From assembly GCF_014762685.1 (NCBI RefSeq), contig NZ_JABURM010000005.1:186001-250000 (forward strand): a DNA stretch of 64,000 nt, written 5' to 3'. The position numbers and the translations under genes are program-made. Positions 26,979-36,252 of the stretch are shown piece by piece. Every line of letters starts with the position of its first letter. The first letter of the stretch is position 1. The DNA is from Gracilimonas sp. (GTDB taxonomy: Bacteria > Bacteroidota > Rhodothermia > Balneolales > Balneolaceae). The notes under the pieces are model-generated. The model saw only the letters and a program-made list of their open reading frames with translations. It did not search any database and had not been told where the DNA came from.

Positions 26979-28604
26979 ATGGAGGTTAAAGATCAAAATG
27001 GTGTAACCCCCCAAGCTTATCAGCCCCTTACCATGGATTTTCTTCTTGGCAAGTTGGGTATAACAAGCGGTAAATTTTTAAGCCTCTTGAGTATTTGGAT
27101 CCTACTGATTGGGGGTAGCATTTCTTCAGTTTTTATAGTCGAGCATTTTTTTGGTTTTTCTGACATTCTGAATCAAGACAAGATTGGCCAGGTCTTTTTA
27201 ATTCAGATTCCCATGCTTATCGGCCTGTTGTTAGTGCTTTGGATTGGCTTTGAATGGGGATTCATTCCTGTTTTTGTATCTACCTTTGTTTTGGCTTTTA
27301 CAGCTTCTATGACTTGGTATTGGTCCCTGTTATATTCGATGTCGTTTACATTGGGACTTTCAGTATATGCGCTTTCCTATTATTGTGTTTCTTTTGATTT
27401 GAGCCTCCGAACGCTGAGGAGCTTTACTTTTTATATTGTAGTTTCCCTTTTCGCAGCATTAGCTTGTTCGCTGGGTGCTTTTGTATGGAGTCGGTTTTAT
27501 AACCTCCCTCTTTTTGAGACCCTTGTGATTTGGAAAAGCTGGTGGGTTAGTTTATTTCTTCAGTCTTTTCTGATCGGGGGGCCGTTATTGTACTTCTTCA
27601 CTCCGGCTGTATATCGCTTTAGAAATAAACAATTTGATATTCCGCCAAGAAATGAAGTTTCCATAAAGTGGATTTATTCAGCCATTACTACTGTTGTATT
27701 GGTTTTAGCTATGTTTATTATTTCCGCGAAGCTTTTGGGGTCGCAGTCTATTGAGCAAGAAATAGCAGGGTCGGGCATGTCTGCCCAGGTTTTTAATAGT
27801 ATGATGAGTGTGAATGAATCGTTTGAGATTGTAACGTGGATTTCAATTGCACTGGTGTTTTTTATTGGTGTGGGCAGTATTTATTTGGTGGGAAGCTGGA
27901 ACCGCACACTTCAGGAGGAAGTGGATCAACAAACTCTGACTTTGCGAGAAAATCAGGTAAAATTAAACATAGCCCTGGATGAGAGAGATCAACTCCTGAA
28001 TGTAATTCATGACAGGGTTCGCACAAATTTGACGATGGTATTGGCTGTGCTCGAATTGCAGCTTAAAAGTGATACAAATAAATCAAATGAGCAGATTCTT
28101 AAAGATTCACATTCTCTAATTCGTTCGCTTACCATTGTCCATGAGTCAATGTCACAGACTAAGAAGGCTAATCACGTGGATTTAAAGAACTATGCCATCA
28201 AGTTGAGTAATCGCATAGAGCAATCCCTTCGTAAAGATCATAAAAATATACAGCTTATAGTTCATGCTGAGGATGGAATTACATTGGATATGGATCGGGC
28301 AATTCCTTTTGCATTAATTGTCAATGAGTTAGTCATGAATGCCTGTACACATGGTTTCCAGTCAGGCGATAAAGGGCATATTGTAATAGATATATTCAAA
28401 AATGAAGAAGGGTTGTTTTTGAAAATCACGAATAATGGTACGGCATTGCCAGGTAATTTTGAACAAAAAATTGCTACCGGAATTGGAATGCGTATTATCC
28501 GTGCCTTCAGTAAACAATTAGAGGCTGATCTTGACTATTCATCAAACGAGAGCAGTACATCTTTTAAGCTCAAAGTACCGTTTAAAAATAACGAGGGTAA
28601 ATAG
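26979..28604 (+). CDS. Membrane-bound sensor histidine kinase (HisKA_2 type)
   Basis: The 541-residue protein has an N-terminal module of about six to eight transmembrane helices (35-250) reminiscent of MASE-type sensors, another helix near 285-305, a short coiled coil, and a HisKA_2 dimerisation domain with phospho-acceptor His344 in NVIHDRVRTNL. The HATPase domain follows, with N-box Asn449-Glu450 and Asn454 and G2-box GIGMRII (501-507). The G1 box reads NNGTA (485-489) instead of the usual D-x-G-x-G, so the adenine-contacting Asp is Asn. No response regulator is adjacent, making it an orphan. The signal it senses is unknown. Confidence 0.88.
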   Translation: MEVKDQNGVTPQAYQPLTMDFLLGKLGITSGKFLSLLSIWILLIGGSISSVFIVEHFFGFSDILNQDKIGQVFLIQIPMLIGLLLVLWIGFEWGFIPVFVSTFVLAFTASMTWYWSLLYSMSFTLGLSVYALSYYCVSFDLSLRTLRSFTFYIVVSLFAALACSLGAFVWSRFYNLPLFETLVIWKSWWVSLFLQSFLIGGPLLYFFTPAVYRFRNKQFDIPPRNEVSIKWIYSAITTVVLVLAMFIISAKLLGSQSIEQEIAGSGMSAQVFNSMMSVNESFEIVTWISIALVFFIGVGSIYLVGSWNRTLQEEVDQQTLTLRENQVKLNIALDERDQLLNVIHDRVRTNLTMVLAVLELQLKSDTNKSNEQILKDSHSLIRSLTIVHESMSQTKKANHVDLKNYAIKLSNRIEQSLRKDHKNIQLIVHAEDGITLDMDRAIPFALIVNELVMNACTHGFQSGDKGHIVIDIFKNEEGLFLKITNNGTALPGNFEQKIATGIGMRIIRAFSKQLEADLDYSSNESSTSFKLKVPFKNNEGK

Positions 28605-28628
28605 AGATCAATATCAGGTTATAAAACC

Positions 28629-28877
28629 ATGAAAAGCGTACTGATTTGGTTATCCGCTGTTGTTATAGGAGGAGGTATTGGGTACGGGATTGGTGTTTTC
28701 AATGACCTGAATATTTATTTGACTGTCGGGTTGGGGATTATTGTAGGAAGTTCAATAGGGGTGACTATAAATATCCACAGGGAGCGAGACTTTGATTTCT
28801 TTGAGGATGAAATAAATATTCTTGAAACAGAAGAAAGAAATTCTCCGGAAGAAAGAATCAATCAAAAAGCTTCTTAA
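28629..28877 (+). CDS. Small glycine-rich membrane protein, unknown
   Basis: This 82-residue protein has two glycine-rich hydrophobic helices (about 4-23 and 30-48, with GGGIGYGIG and GLGIIVGSSIG) and a charged, acidic C-terminal tail. It follows the orphan histidine kinase by 24 nt and is probably co-transcribed with it. Its 3' end overlaps the convergent mtnA gene by 20 nt. No family was recognised. The position suggests an accessory role for the kinase, which is inference. Confidence 0.6.
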   Translation: MKSVLIWLSAVVIGGGIGYGIGVFNDLNIYLTVGLGIIVGSSIGVTINIHRERDFDFFEDEINILETEERNSPEERINQKAS

Positions 28878-29901
28878 TATTTTTTTTGAAATTCGGTTCA
28901 ACAATTCCTTTTTCTGTAATAAATCCGGTTATGTATTTGTTCGGAGTAATATCAAAAGCCGGATTATAAGCTTTGGTTTTCTTTGGAGTAATTTGTGTTT
29001 TATTTAGATGGGTGATTTCTTCAGGCTCTCTTTCTTCAATTTCAATTTCCTCTCCGGTATCGGTTTCCAAATCGAAGCTTGAAAGAGGTAAAGCTACATA
29101 AAAGGGGATATTGTTTTCTTTGGCAAGTACGGCGAGAGAATAAGTTCCTATTTTATTGGCGGTATCTCCATTAGCCGTTACCCGATCCGCTCCTACAACC
29201 ACGATATCTACCTTTCCGGTATTCATTAAAGAACCGGCCATAGAATCAGTAATCAGGTGAAAGGGAATTTCAGCTTTTTGTAATTCCCAGGTGGTAAGAC
29301 GAGCCCCCTGAAGGAGCGGGCGTGTTTCATCTACCCAAACATGAATGTCTTTATCGTCATCATTTGCATGAAGTAACACTGAAAATGCGGTGCCGTAAGC
29401 GCCAGTAGCCAAGCCGCCGGTATTGCAATGTGTGAGGATATTCGATCCCTTTTTAACAAGTTTGGCTCCGTTTTGCCCAATTTTCCGACATACCCGCTTA
29501 TCTTCGGAGTGAATGGTTTCTGCGGTCTTCAGAATAATTTCCTTAATCTCTTCCAGATCCTTGTCTTTATTGGCATACACGGTTTGATTGACTCGCTCTA
29601 AAGCCCAGCTGAGATTTACAGCCGTCGGACGGGAAGATTTCAGGTATTCAATCCAACGGTTTAATTCTACATTAAAGCTGGTGAAGTTTTTTGACTTGAG
29701 GTCTCGAACGCCAAGATATAGTCCATAAGCTGCTGCAATGCCAATGGCGGGAGCTCCGCGTATCTTCAGCTTTTTGATGGCATCCCAAACCTGACCAACG
29801 GTATTTACGTCAGAATAAATTTCACGCAATGGGAGCTGTGTTTGATCTAGAATTACTAAATGATCTTCTTGCCAGGCGATAGATTCGTATGCTTGCTTCA
29901 T
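28858..29901 (-). CDS. mtnA: S-methyl-5-thioribose-1-phosphate isomerase
   Basis: MtnA converts 5-methylthioribose-1-phosphate to 5-methylthioribulose-1-phosphate in the methionine salvage pathway. The 347-residue protein has the N-terminal IRGAPAIGIAAAYGL motif, the central Cys region LTHCNTGGLATGAYGTA, and the catalytic-Asp segment VVGADRVTANGDTANKIGTY, followed by PFYVALPLSSFD. It resembles the eIF2B alpha fold family, but these motifs point to MtnA. No other mtn genes are nearby. Its last 20 nt overlap the small membrane protein gene on the other strand. Confidence 0.94.
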   Translation of the reverse strand: MKQAYESIAWQEDHLVILDQTQLPLREIYSDVNTVGQVWDAIKKLKIRGAPAIGIAAAYGLYLGVRDLKSKNFTSFNVELNRWIEYLKSSRPTAVNLSWALERVNQTVYANKDKDLEEIKEIILKTAETIHSEDKRVCRKIGQNGAKLVKKGSNILTHCNTGGLATGAYGTAFSVLLHANDDDKDIHVWVDETRPLLQGARLTTWELQKAEIPFHLITDSMAGSLMNTGKVDIVVVGADRVTANGDTANKIGTYSLAVLAKENNIPFYVALPLSSFDLETDTGEEIEIEEREPEEITHLNKTQITPKKTKAYNPAFDITPNKYITGFITEKGIVEPNFKKNIKKLFD

Positions 29902-30015
29902 TTATTCTGTATGTTACTTTGCTCTAAAGAGAGTGGTAAAATGGCTATTTAGGATAATTGTTGAAAGAAAATAATCTTAAAGGAAATAAACTAATTTGCG
30001 GCATCAAATTGCGTT

Positions 30016-31710
30016 TTAATATCCAGCCGCATAGCCGTCGCCCCGGGGATCTACACCACTAGTCAGGTTTCCATTTCTATCAACAAATATATTATGTGCC
30101 CGGCCTATTGTAGGAAGGGGGAAAATCGTGTGCCCTCTTTCTTCCAACAGCTGTTGAGTATCAGGACTCAAACCAAAATCATCAATGAAAAGTCTGTCAG
30201 GAAGCCATTGATGGTGGAAGCGAGGTTGAGCGGTAGCTTGCTGTGATCTCATGTCAAATACAGCACGGTTCAAAAAACTTTGTAACGTGGCGGTTATGAT
30301 TCTTGGTCCTCCGGCTGCACCAATCACCATTTCTACTTTTCCATCTTTGCTGACAATAGTAGGGGTCATACTGCTCAACATTCTTTTTCCGGGTTCAATA
30401 GCATTGGCATCGGCACCCAGTAATCCGTAAGCATTGGGTTCCCCCGGTTGAGCTGAAAAGTCGTCCATTTCATTATTGAGTAAAAACCCAGCTCCGCCCA
30501 CAGCCACATGGCTTCCAAATGATCCATTTAAGGTAGTTGTGACTGCAACGGCATTTCCTTCGTTATCTACGATCGAGAAATGTGTGGTTTCTGAAGCCTC
30601 GGTATATTCGGAAATACGGCCATGTGAAAGGGAGGAAGAAGTAGTCACAGTATCATCCCGAAAACTAACCATACGTTCATTGTTGTATTCCTCACTCATC
30701 AATTCATTCATGGGGATGTCAACAAAATCAGGATCACCCAGATAGTAAGAGCGGTCAGCAAAAGCCCTGCGCATGGCCTCACTTACTAAATGCACGTACT
30801 CCGCCGAATTATGCCCCATCTCAGCCAGAGGGTAATCATCAATCATTTCCAGAATTTGGGCAAAGGCCACACTTCCGCTGCTGGGAGGTGGCATAATATG
30901 CAGTTTATAACCATTGAATTCGACTTCAACCGGTTCTCTCCATTTACTTTCATAGTTTCGAAGATCACGATATCCGATTAATCCATCATAGCGTTTCATT
31001 TCATTTACGATGGCATCGGCTACGGGTCCGGAATAAAAACCTTCTCTTCCAAATCTCGCTATCCGCTCCAGTGTTTCAGCTAAATCTTTTTGAATAAATA
31101 AATCTCCTTCCTTAAACGAGGTGTTATCCCCGGTAGTGAAATATTTTTCTGAAGATTGATATTTTTTAAATCTATCCTTGCGGTTATTAAGGTCTTCTGC
31201 TTGCGAGAAAGAAAGTGGATATCCTTTACGAGCAAGTTTTATTGCGGGTTGAATGACCAGGTCCAGAGGCATTTTACCGTAGCGTTCAATTGCTTTAATC
31301 ATTCCATCCACGGTTCCCGGAACACCAACTGCCAGAACACCTTCCCAGCTTAAGTCGGATTGAAATTCTCCGTTACGGATGTACATATTCCGTGTAGCGA
31401 GTTCCGGGGCTTTTTCCCTGAAATCGAGAGCCGCAGTTTCACCGTTTGCCAAATGGATAACCATAAATCCGCCCCCGCCGATATTTCCTGCCCGGGGCAA
31501 AGTTACCGCCAATGCAAACTGAACAGCTACAGCAGCATCCACTGCATTTCCACCTTGTTGCAAAATTTCCTTTCCTATCTCAGACGCATATTTATCGGCC
31601 GAAACGACCATGCCGTTTTCATAGGATTTTGAATTAAGGACTTGTGCTGTTAATGAATGGGTAGTGAAGAATAGAGTGAGTATCAGGCAAAGAAAACGAG
31701 TAAAGGTCAT
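30016..31710 (-). CDS. ggt: Gamma-glutamyltransferase (Ntn hydrolase precursor)
   Basis: This secreted enzyme cleaves gamma-glutamyl bonds of glutathione or related peptides. The 564-residue precursor has a signal peptide (about 1-22), the N-terminal GGNAVDAAVAVQFALAV segment, and the autocleavage site before Thr375 in ETTHFSIVD, which becomes the catalytic nucleophile of the small subunit. The downstream GKRMLSSMTPTIV and GAAGGPRI motifs bind the gamma-glutamyl group. The length is normal. In a cell that may use bacillithiol, a gamma-glutamyl peptide scavenging role is possible. Confidence 0.95.
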   Translation of the reverse strand: MTFTRFLCLILTLFFTTHSLTAQVLNSKSYENGMVVSADKYASEIGKEILQQGGNAVDAAVAVQFALAVTLPRAGNIGGGGFMVIHLANGETAALDFREKAPELATRNMYIRNGEFQSDLSWEGVLAVGVPGTVDGMIKAIERYGKMPLDLVIQPAIKLARKGYPLSFSQAEDLNNRKDRFKKYQSSEKYFTTGDNTSFKEGDLFIQKDLAETLERIARFGREGFYSGPVADAIVNEMKRYDGLIGYRDLRNYESKWREPVEVEFNGYKLHIMPPPSSGSVAFAQILEMIDDYPLAEMGHNSAEYVHLVSEAMRRAFADRSYYLGDPDFVDIPMNELMSEEYNNERMVSFRDDTVTTSSSLSHGRISEYTEASETTHFSIVDNEGNAVAVTTTLNGSFGSHVAVGGAGFLLNNEMDDFSAQPGEPNAYGLLGADANAIEPGKRMLSSMTPTIVSKDGKVEMVIGAAGGPRIITATLQSFLNRAVFDMRSQQATAQPRFHHQWLPDRLFIDDFGLSPDTQQLLEERGHTIFPLPTIGRAHNIFVDRNGNLTSGVDPRGDGYAAGY

Positions 31711-31802
31711 GAAATAAAATTTTTTAGGTTTAATGCTAAAATAGCAGAAGTAAAAACTTAATGCTGAACGAAAAAATAATCGAATTATTTAGTCTGAAAA
31801 TT

Positions 31803-32714
31803 TTAAGCTCGGGGGTGAAATTCTTTGTGCACTTGATGTAGAAATGAACGGTCTACATGGGTATAAATTTCCGTAGTTAAAATAGAAGAATGTCCCAACA
31901 TTTCCTGAACCGCTCTTAAATCAGCACCACCTTCCAATAAATGGGTAGCAAAGGAATGTCTGAAGATATGAGGATAAACATTTTTCTTAATCTCGGCTTT
32001 TTTGGATGCTTTCTCTACAATGTTCCAGATACTCATGCGTGAAAGAGCACTTCCCCGCATGCTCAAAAATACTTTGTTTTTAGCTTTTTTAGGATTATCC
32101 GGGTTTAAAAACTGTGGGCGCACAAATTCGGTATAATGAGAAATGGCATCCTGAGCAATTTCACCTACAGGAACAAGTCGCTCCTTATTTCCTTTTCCGA
32201 CCACACGAATAAAGCCAATTTCAAAAATAAGCCGGTCTTGTTCTAATCCGGTGAGTTCACTTACCCGCATTCCTGTTCCATATAAGGTTTCAAGAATAGC
32301 TTTATCTCTTATACCGGCAGGGGTGGTGAGATCGGGGGTTTTTAAAATGGCTTCAATTTCATCCCGGTCCAGAACTTCGGGAAGTTTGGAAGCTTTTTTG
32401 GGAAGTTCTACTAATTCGGCGGGATTGGCTTTGGTGATGCCTTCAACTACTGCAAATTCATGAAAGCCGCGAATACTGGAGATATTACGAGCCAATGAGC
32501 TGGCAGAAAGCAATTCTTCATCTACCAAAAAATTCAGAAAATCTTCGATATGACTTAAGGTTACACCACCGAGATCGGTAATTTTCTTTTCAGTAACAAG
32601 AAATAAAAAGTAACGTTCAAGGTCATTTTTATAGGAAACAACAGAGTTTTTACTTAATCCTTTTTCAAGCTTAACAAACTGTAGATATAAATCCAGTTCC
32701 TGCTTGAAGGCCAC
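31803..32714 (-). CDS. xerD: Tyrosine recombinase XerD/XerC
   Basis: This site-specific recombinase would resolve chromosome dimers at dif. The 303-residue protein has an N-terminal SAM-like DNA-binding domain (about 1-85) and a catalytic domain with the complete set Arg150 (GTGMRVSEL), Lys174 (GKGNKERLVPV), His249 and Arg252 (HIFRHSFATHLL), His275 (LGHSS) and nucleophile Tyr284 (EIYTHV). The length and lack of neighbouring phage or integron genes argue for a housekeeping Xer. XerD rather than XerC is a judgement from the overall sequence. It starts 3 nt after the 7TM-HD gene. Confidence 0.92.
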   Translation of the reverse strand: MAFKQELDLYLQFVKLEKGLSKNSVVSYKNDLERYFLFLVTEKKITDLGGVTLSHIEDFLNFLVDEELLSASSLARNISSIRGFHEFAVVEGITKANPAELVELPKKASKLPEVLDRDEIEAILKTPDLTTPAGIRDKAILETLYGTGMRVSELTGLEQDRLIFEIGFIRVVGKGNKERLVPVGEIAQDAISHYTEFVRPQFLNPDNPKKAKNKVFLSMRGSALSRMSIWNIVEKASKKAEIKKNVYPHIFRHSFATHLLEGGADLRAVQEMLGHSSILTTEIYTHVDRSFLHQVHKEFHPRA

Positions 32715-32717
32715 TTG

Positions 32718-35123
32718 CTATTCCCCGGTTTTCTCTTCTTTCTGTTGCTGTTTTGAGCCATTCTCAGAGGTTAGTTTATTAGCAGATTTCTCTTCTCTGG
32801 CTTTTTCCTCCGCTTCCCTTTCTTTGTCTTCAGGATATTCAACCCGGCTGTGATATACCCCGACTAATATATTCAGGAAGGTTTCTTTAATCACTTGGAG
32901 GTGACGGAAAGTAAGGGGAGAGTGGCTAAGCTGCCCTTCGGCTACACGGTCGTCGACCATGCGGTTTACGAGGTTTTCAAGCTTGCTGTAAGTAGGGTTT
33001 TTCATGGAACGGGATGCTGCCTCTATACCATCTGCCAATAATAAAATACCGGTTTCTTTGGAAGCCGGAAGAGGACCTTCATAACGGAATTGATCTTCCT
33101 GCAGCATACTTTTCAAGTTCTCATCTTCTTTCGCTTTTTCATAAAAATAACGAATAACAGACGTCCCATGGTGAGTTTTGATGAAGTCAATAATAATTTG
33201 CGGAAGATCTTCTTCCTGGGCCATTTTAACACCTTCACTCACATGTGCTTTGATAACCATTGCACTCATTTGAGGCTTCAGCTTGTCATGTTCGTTATTT
33301 CCCTTGGTTTGATTTTCTACAAAATATTCCGGTTTTACCATCTTGCCAATATCGTGATATAATGCACCTACACGGCAGAGCAATGAATTAGCTCCAATGG
33401 CTGACGCTGCAGCTTCTGAAAGATTAGCTACCTGAAGGCTGTGATGGAAAGTACCCGGTGCTTTGTTCATCAATTCTTTCAAAATAGGCTGATTGGTGTC
33501 GCCTAATTCGATTAGTGTAAAGTCGGTAGTTACCCCAAAAATTTTCTCAAACAGAAGAATAATAGGATAGGTGAAGAGTATGAAAACGGAACTGATGGCT
33601 ATATACATTAAGTCTGAGATGAACATCTCAAAACCGCTGAGTGTGGCAACGTTGAAAGATCCAACGACCAGTATATAGGAAATAAAAACAATACCGGGTG
33701 TGGTAAAAAAGAATTGAGAACGGTCTTTAATATCTCGTACGGAAAACACCCCTAAGCTACAAGCTGTAAAGGTGGCTATCACAAATTCAAAGCTATTTCC
33801 ATTAATCAACCCTAAAAGGCTGGCCAACATAATGGAAGAAACCAATCCCACCCGGGAATCAAAAATAATGGTTAGCACAATGGGAGCTATGGCTACAGGA
33901 ATTATGTAGGGGTCGGCTATATCCAGGTAGTTAATTAACCCCGCTGCAAATGAAACCAAGCCCAAGGTGATAAAAACAAGAAAGAAAAGGGCATTGTTGG
34001 AGGTAATGGTACGTCGGTACAAATAAATATACATGAAGAAGACAAAGGTAACGGCAATGATAATGACCAGCTGACCGCCGAAACGAATCCATTTCTCAAT
34101 ATTGCTGGCATTTTCAGAACGAGCTTCAGCAAGGCTTTCTAAAATATTGGCGCGTTCAGGTGAGACAAGATCACCCCGACGGATGATTACTTGTCCCTGA
34201 GCAATAGCTCCTTTAGTCTCAGAAATATTGGATAATGCTTCATTTAAGCGATTTTGGGTGTCTTCCTGACTAAATCGAAGATTTGGCTGTATTACCCGGT
34301 TATAAATTTCCATTGCAAGGCGAGCTTGCTGTTCGTCAAACATCCGGTTTAAACGAAATTGTACAAACTCATTGGCCTCTTTAAGATCTCGAATGCGTGC
34401 AATGTCTACAGATTGCTCGGTACTTGCACGGTTATCTCGTATCGTTATTTTATCGGTTTGCAGGTTGTTTTTGTTTTGATTGATGACTCCTTGATCCATC
34501 AGTTGATCTATAAGTAATTCCAGCTGCTGTTTAATACTGACCCCGATAAATTGGCTTGGGGCGAGATCAGAACTCTGCACCCGGTCATAGTTTTCAAGAA
34601 GTGTTTGCCAGGATGACTCAGTGAAATCAATATCTGACTCATTTAAAGCCTGTTCAAAATTGGAACTGTCTAAATCAGCGGTTGAAGCAGAGTTACGCAC
34701 GGCTGACTGCCATTCATAATAGGCTTCCATAACGGGCTGAATTTCCCGATAAATAGAATCAAGTCGGGTTTGTATGGTGATGGGTACATTTGCATCGACC
34801 TTAAAAATCGGAGGAGTCTTATCTTGGATTTCTTGTCTTTCTTCTTCTAGCTCAGAAGCAGTTTTATTAATTGAAAAAGTAAATGGAGCTGTTAAGTCGG
34901 CATTTCGCCAAGGTTGGCCCTGAGAATAATTTAAACCGGAATGGACCGGGTTTCGGGGAAGTGAAAAAGCACTAATGACAATAAAAAATATAAGAATCAG
35001 AATGCGAATGTACGGATTCCTCTTCAGCGAATATTTTTCCTGTTCTTTTTTCTTTTTTTCGCCAATAAGAGGTGAAAGCTCTTTTTTCTTTTGGCCTAAA
35101 CCGATTTTTTCAAGAAAACTCAT
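32718..35123 (-). CDS. 7TM-HD phosphodiesterase, PgpH-like (probable c-di-AMP hydrolase)
   Basis: The 801-residue membrane protein has a cytoplasmic basic N-terminus, one TM helix (about 34-54), a large extracytoplasmic 7TMR-HDED-like domain (about 70-330), seven closely spaced TM helices (about 335-530), and a cytoplasmic HD domain containing ALYHDIGKM (His590-Asp591) and later HHGTS. This is the PgpH layout; known members hydrolyse cyclic di-AMP. The C-terminal tail (about 765-801) is Glu/Lys-rich. It is followed 3 nt later by xerD and is divergent from rsmA. Confidence 0.92.
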   Translation of the reverse strand: MSFLEKIGLGQKKKELSPLIGEKKKKEQEKYSLKRNPYIRILILIFFIVISAFSLPRNPVHSGLNYSQGQPWRNADLTAPFTFSINKTASELEEERQEIQDKTPPIFKVDANVPITIQTRLDSIYREIQPVMEAYYEWQSAVRNSASTADLDSSNFEQALNESDIDFTESSWQTLLENYDRVQSSDLAPSQFIGVSIKQQLELLIDQLMDQGVINQNKNNLQTDKITIRDNRASTEQSVDIARIRDLKEANEFVQFRLNRMFDEQQARLAMEIYNRVIQPNLRFSQEDTQNRLNEALSNISETKGAIAQGQVIIRRGDLVSPERANILESLAEARSENASNIEKWIRFGGQLVIIIAVTFVFFMYIYLYRRTITSNNALFFLVFITLGLVSFAAGLINYLDIADPYIIPVAIAPIVLTIIFDSRVGLVSSIMLASLLGLINGNSFEFVIATFTACSLGVFSVRDIKDRSQFFFTTPGIVFISYILVVGSFNVATLSGFEMFISDLMYIAISSVFILFTYPIILLFEKIFGVTTDFTLIELGDTNQPILKELMNKAPGTFHHSLQVANLSEAAASAIGANSLLCRVGALYHDIGKMVKPEYFVENQTKGNNEHDKLKPQMSAMVIKAHVSEGVKMAQEEDLPQIIIDFIKTHHGTSVIRYFYEKAKEDENLKSMLQEDQFRYEGPLPASKETGILLLADGIEAASRSMKNPTYSKLENLVNRMVDDRVAEGQLSHSPLTFRHLQVIKETFLNILVGVYHSRVEYPEDKEREAEEKAREEKSANKLTSENGSKQQQKEEKTGE

Positions 35124-35276
35124 TAATTGGAATGTATGAGGATTTACTTAGAAGGTTACTAAGAGTGGGCTAATTTACAAATCTATTTGATAGAATGAGA
35201 TGTTAGTTTTTAGATGCAAGGTGAAAGGGGTTAGAAATGAAAGTTTGAGTTAAGATTGATAACTACGATCTTAAAA

Positions 35277-35304
35277 CTGTCAACTGTCAACTGTCAACTG
35301 TCAA
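35277..35304 (+). repeat. Heptanucleotide tandem repeat (4 x CTGTCAA) before rsmA
   Basis: Four perfect head-to-tail copies of CTGTCAA occupy 35277-35304 and end 9 nt before the TTG start of rsmA. They therefore sit in the 5' leader or across the ribosome binding region. Such a repeat can gain or lose units by slippage. Confidence 0.9.
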
Positions 35305-35313
35305 TCATACACA

Positions 35314-36087
35314 TTGTCTTTCAAAACTAAAAAAAGTCTCGGTCAGCATTTTCTTACCGACAAAAATATTGTTTTTAAAATAATTGATGCCATAGTCGCA
35401 GAAAAAAGCGATCGCATTATAGAAATAGGCCCGGGCACCGGTGCATTAACGAAATGGCTGGTTGAAAAGTTTGATGATGTACATGCCATTGAAATTGATC
35501 AACGGGCAGTAGAAGTATTGAAAGAAGAAGTAAAGAACTTAACTCTTCATGAAAAAGATGTGTTGAAGATTGACTGGAATGAAATGATCGATCCGGCTAA
35601 GCAAAATATCGTAGTGGGCAACCTTCCCTATTATATTACAACTCCTATTTTGTTTGCCCTGTTGGAAAACCGGACAATTTTTTCAGAGGCTATACTTATG
35701 ATGCAGAAAGAAGTAGCAGAGCGGTTGGTTTCAGCTCCTTCATCCAAGCAGTATGGTATTTTGAGTGTGCAAACCCAGCTATTTTGCACACCTGAAATAT
35801 TATTTGAAGTGTCCCGAAATTCATTCAGCCCTCCCCCAAAAGTGACAAGCGCTGTCATTAAACTAAAATTTGATAAGCCTCAACTTTCCTTTAGTGATCA
35901 AACCTTAAAGTCTATAGTACGGACGGCTTTTAACCAACGCCGGAAAAAATTAAGCAATTCTTTGAAGCCGGTTTTGGGAGATTATCAACCTGAAGGTTTT
36001 AATTTTGATGATCGCGCTGAACACTGGTCTCCCCAAATCTATGCAAAGTTGGCAGAGCATTTAGAACAAACTGACAAGTTATCCTAA
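35314..36087 (+). CDS. rsmA: 16S rRNA dimethyladenosine transferase
   Basis: RsmA (KsgA) dimethylates A1518 and A1519 of 16S rRNA late in 30S assembly. The 257-residue protein has the N-terminal KKSLGQHFL, the SAM-binding IEIGPGTGALTKWL, and the catalytic NLPYYITTPI. The start is a TTG at 35314: an in-frame stop lies at 35272-35274, no ATG or GTG is available between, and the conserved KSLGQHFL begins only seven residues in. A four-copy heptamer repeat immediately precedes the start, and no good Shine-Dalgarno sequence is seen. Confidence 0.94.
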   Translation: MSFKTKKSLGQHFLTDKNIVFKIIDAIVAEKSDRIIEIGPGTGALTKWLVEKFDDVHAIEIDQRAVEVLKEEVKNLTLHEKDVLKIDWNEMIDPAKQNIVVGNLPYYITTPILFALLENRTIFSEAILMMQKEVAERLVSAPSSKQYGILSVQTQLFCTPEILFEVSRNSFSPPPKVTSAVIKLKFDKPQLSFSDQTLKSIVRTAFNQRRKKLSNSLKPVLGDYQPEGFNFDDRAEHWSPQIYAKLAEHLEQTDKLS

Positions 36088-36252
36088 TAGTTGAGTGCAT
36101 CTTTCCATTATTCGACTAAAATAGAGTGATTAACCTGCCCTTATCGTTTTTTATTCTGTTTGGTACGGAACTTGCATCAAGTACTGCGAAACGGATAGGG
36201 CATAGCCCAATAAAAATTTAACTATTAACTAAAACGAACAGGAGTCATAAAA

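Noticed and set aside
36088-36252. Possible CIRCE operator upstream of groES
   Set aside because: Only isolated fragments such as GAGTGC are present; no inverted repeat with the 9-nt spacer exists.
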